DNA from: Methylovulum sp.
Lineage (GTDB): Bacteria > Pseudomonadota > Gammaproteobacteria > Methylococcales > Methylomonadaceae
Length of the DNA stretch: 10,019 nucleotides
NCBI GenBank assembly: GCA_016919605.1
Contig: JACXTQ010000135.1
Location: 1-10,019 of the forward strand
Direction of reading: 5' to 3'
In this document: one piece after another, positions 6,905 through 10,019 of the stretch
Position numbering within the stretch: the first letter of the stretch is position 1
How the letters are laid out: each line of letters opens with the position of its first letter
Notes under the pieces: generated by a model
Seen by the model: the letters and a program-made list of their open reading frames with translations, nothing else
Database searches by the model: none
Told to the model about the DNA's origin: nothing
Position numbers and translations under genes: made by a program

Positions 6905-7911
6905 TTGCGGTAAAGTGGTTTTTTCTTATCCTCCCTGTTTTGCCGACGGCTGTTGCATGGGCAGAAACCCCGCCACTCCCCGATTCGGACAACCGCCCGG
7001 CAACCTTATTGCAAGATGGCAAATACATTTTAAAAAGCATGGTCAATGCCATGCAAAACTTAAATTACCAAGGCACGGTGGCCTTTTTGCGCGACGGCAA
7101 GCTAGAGCCGATGCGCTATTCCCACGCCGTCAACAAAGGCCATGAGCAAGAGCATTTGCTGTCGCTAAACTCGCCCTTACGCGAAGTGGTGCGGGAAACC
7201 GGCAAAGTCAGTTGCCTGTACACCGCCACCCAAAAGCTAATCGTTGAGCAACGCCCCTTTGAACGCTCGTTTCTGTTGGACATGCCAACCAACTTGGCGC
7301 AACTGGATGCCGTGTACGATATCGAGGTGCAAGGCGAAGAAAACATCGCCATGTTGCCCGCCCTGATCGTGGCCTTAACCCCTAGGGACAAACTCAGGTA
7401 TGCCCACAAAATCTGGGTCAGCCGACAATGGTTCTTGCCGCTTAAAGTGGTCGTTTATGATTTGGCTGGGGAAACTCTGGAAGAGCGGGTGTTTACCGAA
7501 CTTGAGGTCAAAGATGCGCTGCCTTTTATCGCCATAAAACAGCCTAGCAATGCCCCTTCGCTACCTGACAGCCCCGCCGAATCATCCAAGCAAGCCGCGT
7601 TTGCCCTGACCGCCCTCCCCAAAGGCTTCACTGAAGTGTTCTTCTCGCGCCAACCCATGCGCGATGCCGAACAGCCGGTTGACCATTTGTTGCTCAGCGA
7701 TGGCCTAGCCTCGGTGTCGGTGTATATGGAACCTAAAAACCCGACGCAACCGCCGGTCAGCGGCGGCCAAGACACCCCCAGCGTACAAGCCATTGATGCC
7801 ATCAATTTTTTCAGCCACGCCCAAGGCAATTATCAAGTGACCGTCATGGGCGAAGTGCCGTCTGAGACCATCCAATTTATTGCCGACCATGTGCAGTTGC
7901 GGGGACAGTAG
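6901..7911 (+). CDS. rseB: Sigma-E regulatory protein RseB (MucB-like), periplasmic
   Basis: RseB binds the periplasmic part of RseA and protects it from the site-1 protease; in E. coli, lipopolysaccharide intermediates release it. The 336 residues begin with a signal peptide, hydrophobic from about 4 to 19 and ending AWA before Glu22, the likely cleavage site. The mature N-terminal domain (about 38-230) carries MVNAMQNLNYQGTVAFLRDG, then MRYSHAV and SLNSPLREVVRETG, the lipid-binding LolA-like fold of the MucB/RseB family. A Ser/Pro/Ala-rich linker (about 215-235) leads to the smaller C-terminal domain, with LTALPKGFTEVFFSRQPM and HLLLSDGLASVSVYMEP. Its ATG overlaps the rseA stop (ATGA) and has no ribosome binding site of its own, so translational coupling is likely. 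It is the last gene of the unit: neither rseC nor a mucD/degP protease follows. Confidence 0.94.
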   Translation: MIAVKWFFLILPVLPTAVAWAETPPLPDSDNRPATLLQDGKYILKSMVNAMQNLNYQGTVAFLRDGKLEPMRYSHAVNKGHEQEHLLSLNSPLREVVRETGKVSCLYTATQKLIVEQRPFERSFLLDMPTNLAQLDAVYDIEVQGEENIAMLPALIVALTPRDKLRYAHKIWVSRQWFLPLKVVVYDLAGETLEERVFTELEVKDALPFIAIKQPSNAPSLPDSPAESSKQAAFALTALPKGFTEVFFSRQPMRDAEQPVDHLLLSDGLASVSVYMEPKNPTQPPVSGGQDTPSVQAIDAINFFSHAQGNYQVTVMGEVPSETIQFIADHVQLRGQ

Positions 7912-7959
7912 GCGGCTTAAAATCGCTTGCAAAAAAATAACAACGCCGCACAGCCAATT

Positions 7960-8010
7960 CCCGTCAACCCAAAACGCTATTTTAGGTTGACGGGGGTTAT
8001 CCGCTAACCC
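7960..8010 (+). terminator. Tandem hairpins after rseB, possible transcript end
   Basis: CCCGTCAACC (7960-7969) pairs perfectly with GGTTGACGGG (7985-7994). AAAA/TTTT pairing continues inside, after one mismatch, around a 5-base loop. A second stem, GGGTTA (7994-7999) with TAACCC (8005-8010), follows directly with a 5-base loop. The first stem is long enough to stop or protect a transcript ending at rseB. Neither hairpin is followed by a U-tract on either strand, so this is not a classical intrinsic terminator; it could be an RNA-stabilising or Rho-assisted 3' end instead. Confidence 0.4.
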
Positions 8011-8125
8011 TATACCCCCCTGATTTATCCTAAGGATTATCTATCATCCTCTAAGCACTTTTTATAATCTCCCCATCACTGTGAAATCCAGCCAACACCT
8101 CTCCTCAACACCCGCCTTCGTAATC

Positions 8126-8153
8126 TTGTCATTTTAATTGCGTACACTATAGC
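8126..8153 (+). promoter_or_regulatory. Possible sigma-70 promoter for the 5'-nucleotidase gene
   Basis: TTGTCA (8126-8131) matches five of six -35 positions and lies 16 bases before TATAGC (8148-8153), which matches four of six -10 positions. It is the best pair I find by eye in the gap. The resulting leader would be about 190 bases. Spacing and the -35 element support it; the -10 is mediocre. Confidence 0.35.
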
Positions 8154-8334
8154 AACTGTCTTCTGGTGCTAGATAAAAGACATTTAAAAAATCAACCGAT
8201 TGAAAAAACAGCTCCTAGCGTTAAAGGAAATAGTAGTTGAAAAATCAACACTTCTTTGATTTTAAATAACTTAAATCTAGCCCAGTGAGACAGTGCAGTA
8301 AACCTAGTGTTAAATTAACCAATCCACTATTAAA

Positions 8335-8341
8335 AAGGGGG
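8335..8341 (+). promoter_or_regulatory. Strong ribosome binding site of the 5'-nucleotidase gene
   Basis: AAGGGGG ends seven bases before the ATG at 8349 and can pair well with the 3' end of 16S rRNA. It is the strongest such site in the window and fixes the start of an ORF that is open to the right edge. Confidence 0.7.
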
Positions 8342-8348
8342 TCTACCG

Positions 8349-10019
8349 ATGTCATTTAAAATCAAAAAATTAGCCTTATGTTGCGCGTTAGCTATAACAT
8401 CCGCCAGCGCGTTTGCCGCCACCAGCACGACCGTGCGCATCATCGCTTTTAACGATTTCCACGGCAATTTGCAATCGCCGGGCAACTTCGGCATTCAGCC
8501 AGGTGGCTCAGGCACGGCAACAGTCTCCAAACCATCCGGTGGCGTTGATTATTTGGCAGGTTATGTCGATTATCTGAAAAACGGCTACCCTAATAATGTC
8601 GTCGTTTCTGCGGGCGATTTGACGGGTGCTAGCCCGCTGATTTCCGGTGCTTTCCATGATGAACCTGCTATTGAAACCATGAACCTATTGGGTTTGGAAT
8701 TTAATGCCGTGGGCAACCATGAATTTGATTATGGCCAAACCGAAATCCTGCGCAAACAACACGGTGGCTGTTATCCCAATGGCATAATCGGCGTGGACAC
8801 TTGTTTAGGTGCAACATCGACCGCCTCGCCAGTGCCAGTCGCCTATCCTTTTGAAGGCGCCAAATTCAAATATTTATCTGCCAATGTCACCAGACCTGCC
8901 GGAAAAACCTTGTTTCCCGCTTACGGTGTCAAAGCGTTTGATGCCCCCTTAAAGAATTTAATGGGCAAAGTGAAAGTGGCGTTTATTGGTATGACCTTGA
9001 AAGACACGCCCAGTATTGTCACTCCAACCGGGGTAGCTGGACTGACCTTCAAAGACGAAGTGCAAACGGTCAACGCGCTGATTCCTGAATTACGCGCCAA
9101 AGGCATTGAAAGCATCGTGGTACTGATCCACCAAGGTGGCTTCCAAGGCTCGACTGGCCCTAACTATATCAATGACTGTTCATTGGCTTCCAATGGCTCA
9201 GCGGATGCAACGGCATTGGAACCTTTACGCAGTATTGTCAAAGGCTTGGATGATGCCGTGGATTTGGTGATCTCAGGCCATACCCATACCGGCTATACCT
9301 GCCAATTGCCGAACAGCGCAGGCCGTAACATTCCTGTGACCCAAGGCGGTAACTATGGTCGGGTATTGACAACTGTTGATTTGACGGTTGACACCAAAAG
9401 CCGTAATGTCATCGGTGCATCGTTCAACAATACGGTAGTTGACCGCAGTAACGCCAACATAACTCCCGATGCCGATATTAAGAGCATCGTTGACGCTTAC
9501 GCCACCAACATTTCACCGATTGCCAACCAAGTGGTGGCGACCATTACCGCACCGGTATTGAATAACGATACTGCCAATGGCGGCACTGGCGAAAAACCGG
9601 CAGGGGATTTGATTGCCGACGGCATGTTGGCGGCCACCTCGCCTAGCAAATTCGGTGGCGCTCAAATCGCCTTCACCAACTCAGGCGGTGTGCGTGCCGA
9701 TTATGCCAGCAAAGCGATTCCAGCGGTCTATCCTTATAACTTGACCTATGGCGATGCGTTTACCGTGCAGCCGTTCGGCAACAATTTAGTTACTGTGACC
9801 ATTAATGCCCAACAGTTGAAAGACGTTCTGGAAATGCAATTTCCAGGCAGCAACTGTGCATTGCCTAGCGGCACCAACGGCCAAATACAGCAACGTATCA
9901 TGCAGCCGTCTAATGGCTTTAAGTTTTCTTGGAGTGCCACAGGAGCAAACTGTAGCAAAATCCAAGACGTGAGCTTAACGACTTATGACAACTTAGGCAC
10001 GATCACCAATGTCGATCAA
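8349..10019 (+). CDS. Exported bifunctional 5'-nucleotidase/metallophosphatase (UshA/YchR-like), 3'-truncated
   Basis: The first 557 codons of a secreted or periplasmic phosphoesterase are present; the frame is open at the right edge. A signal peptide (residues 1-23 or 24, ending SAFA-A) is followed by the calcineurin-like metallophosphatase domain. Its two-metal ligands are all visible: D36 and H38 in NDFHGN, D90 in SAGDLTG, N123 and H124 in GNHEFD, H261 in LIHQGG, and H311/H313 in SGHTHT. The C-terminal nucleotide-binding domain follows, with NSGGVR at 444-449 and VQPFGNN around F476, where family members stack the base. This family hydrolyses nucleoside 5'-phosphates, and some members hydrolyse cyclic nucleotides or UDP-sugars, to scavenge phosphate and nucleosides. 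Six cysteines in the mature part (in GGCYPNG, VDTCLG, NDCSLA, YTCQLP, SNCALP and ANCSK) suggest disulfides outside the cytoplasm. The gene is separated from rseB by a long gap and is probably its own transcription unit. The exact substrate cannot be told from the sequence. Confidence 0.93.
   Translation, partial: MSFKIKKLALCCALAITSASAFAATSTTVRIIAFNDFHGNLQSPGNFGIQPGGSGTATVSKPSGGVDYLAGYVDYLKNGYPNNVVVSAGDLTGASPLISGAFHDEPAIETMNLLGLEFNAVGNHEFDYGQTEILRKQHGGCYPNGIIGVDTCLGATSTASPVPVAYPFEGAKFKYLSANVTRPAGKTLFPAYGVKAFDAPLKNLMGKVKVAFIGMTLKDTPSIVTPTGVAGLTFKDEVQTVNALIPELRAKGIESIVVLIHQGGFQGSTGPNYINDCSLASNGSADATALEPLRSIVKGLDDAVDLVISGHTHTGYTCQLPNSAGRNIPVTQGGNYGRVLTTVDLTVDTKSRNVIGASFNNTVVDRSNANITPDADIKSIVDAYATNISPIANQVVATITAPVLNNDTANGGTGEKPAGDLIADGMLAATSPSKFGGAQIAFTNSGGVRADYASKAIPAVYPYNLTYGDAFTVQPFGNNLVTVTINAQQLKDVLEMQFPGSNCALPSGTNGQIQQRIMQPSNGFKFSWSATGANCSKIQDVSLTTYDNLGTITNVDQ

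Larger units (their letters stand above)
7912..8348. other. 437-base noncoding gap between rseB and the 5'-nucleotidase gene
   Basis: No convincing gene lies here on either strand. The left end has tandem hairpins (7960-8010) and a run of six C residues at 8015-8020. The middle has a possible promoter (8126-8153). The right half is clearly more AT-rich than the flanking genes and holds small inverted repeats: TCAA-CCGA-TTGA at 8192-8203 and GTTGA-AAAA-TCAAC at 8236-8249. If transcription starts near 8160, the nucleotidase mRNA has a leader of nearly 190 bases, long enough for structure-based control, but I recognise no known riboswitch. Confidence 0.6.

Noticed and set aside
7455..7829. 124-residue open frame on the - strand
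   Set aside because: It is antisense to the well-supported rseB coding sequence; its composition (Ser/Arg/Cys-rich) is typical of a shadow frame.
8126..8147. Pho box upstream of the 5'-nucleotidase gene
   Set aside because: TTGTCAT resembles one half-site, but the second half-site 11 bases on does not match CTGTCAT, so PhoB control is not supported.

Overview
The window looks like a gammaproteobacterial chromosome segment. NadB, QueA, RpoE, RseA and RseB all read as gammaproteobacterial types, and nadB is divergent from rpoE-rseA-rseB, the arrangement also found in E. coli. GC looks moderate, around half. A methanotroph of the Methylococcales is one plausible source, but that is an impression and not shown by the sequence. 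The content is mostly housekeeping and envelope-stress genes. I see no rRNA, tRNA, CRISPR array, insertion sequence, integrase or phage gene.

Left part (1-3908). The window opens inside a sodium/proton:dicarboxylate or amino-acid symporter (DAACS family) on the + strand. It converges on queA, the queuosine-tRNA enzyme, on the - strand. Upstream of queA on the same strand are two unnamed genes: a small multi-pass membrane protein of Yip1-like appearance (1920-2420), and a 465-residue P-loop protein with two central membrane helices and degenerate GTPase motifs (2511-3908). These two are the least understood genes in the window.

Middle (4002-7911). nadB (L-aspartate oxidase, first step of NAD synthesis) is on the - strand. 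The 150-base gap that follows serves both directions. It holds a near-perfect sigma-E type promoter reading into rpoE, which implies autoregulation, with a 13-base palindrome abutting its -35 element. rpoE (GTG start), rseA and rseB then follow with 1- and 4-base overlaps: a sigma factor, its membrane anti-sigma factor and the periplasmic co-regulator, translated as a coupled unit. The usual downstream partners (rseC, or a mucD/degP protease) are absent.

Right part (7912-10019). A 437-base noncoding gap, AT-rich in its right half, contains tandem hairpins just after rseB and a possible promoter. A strong ribosome binding site then precedes an exported two-domain 5'-nucleotidase/metallophosphatase that runs off the right edge.

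No clearly novel multi-gene system is visible. The points most worth follow-up are the P-loop protein with altered GTPase motifs, its possible pairing with the Yip1-like membrane protein, and the regulatory layout of the nadB/rpoE gap.
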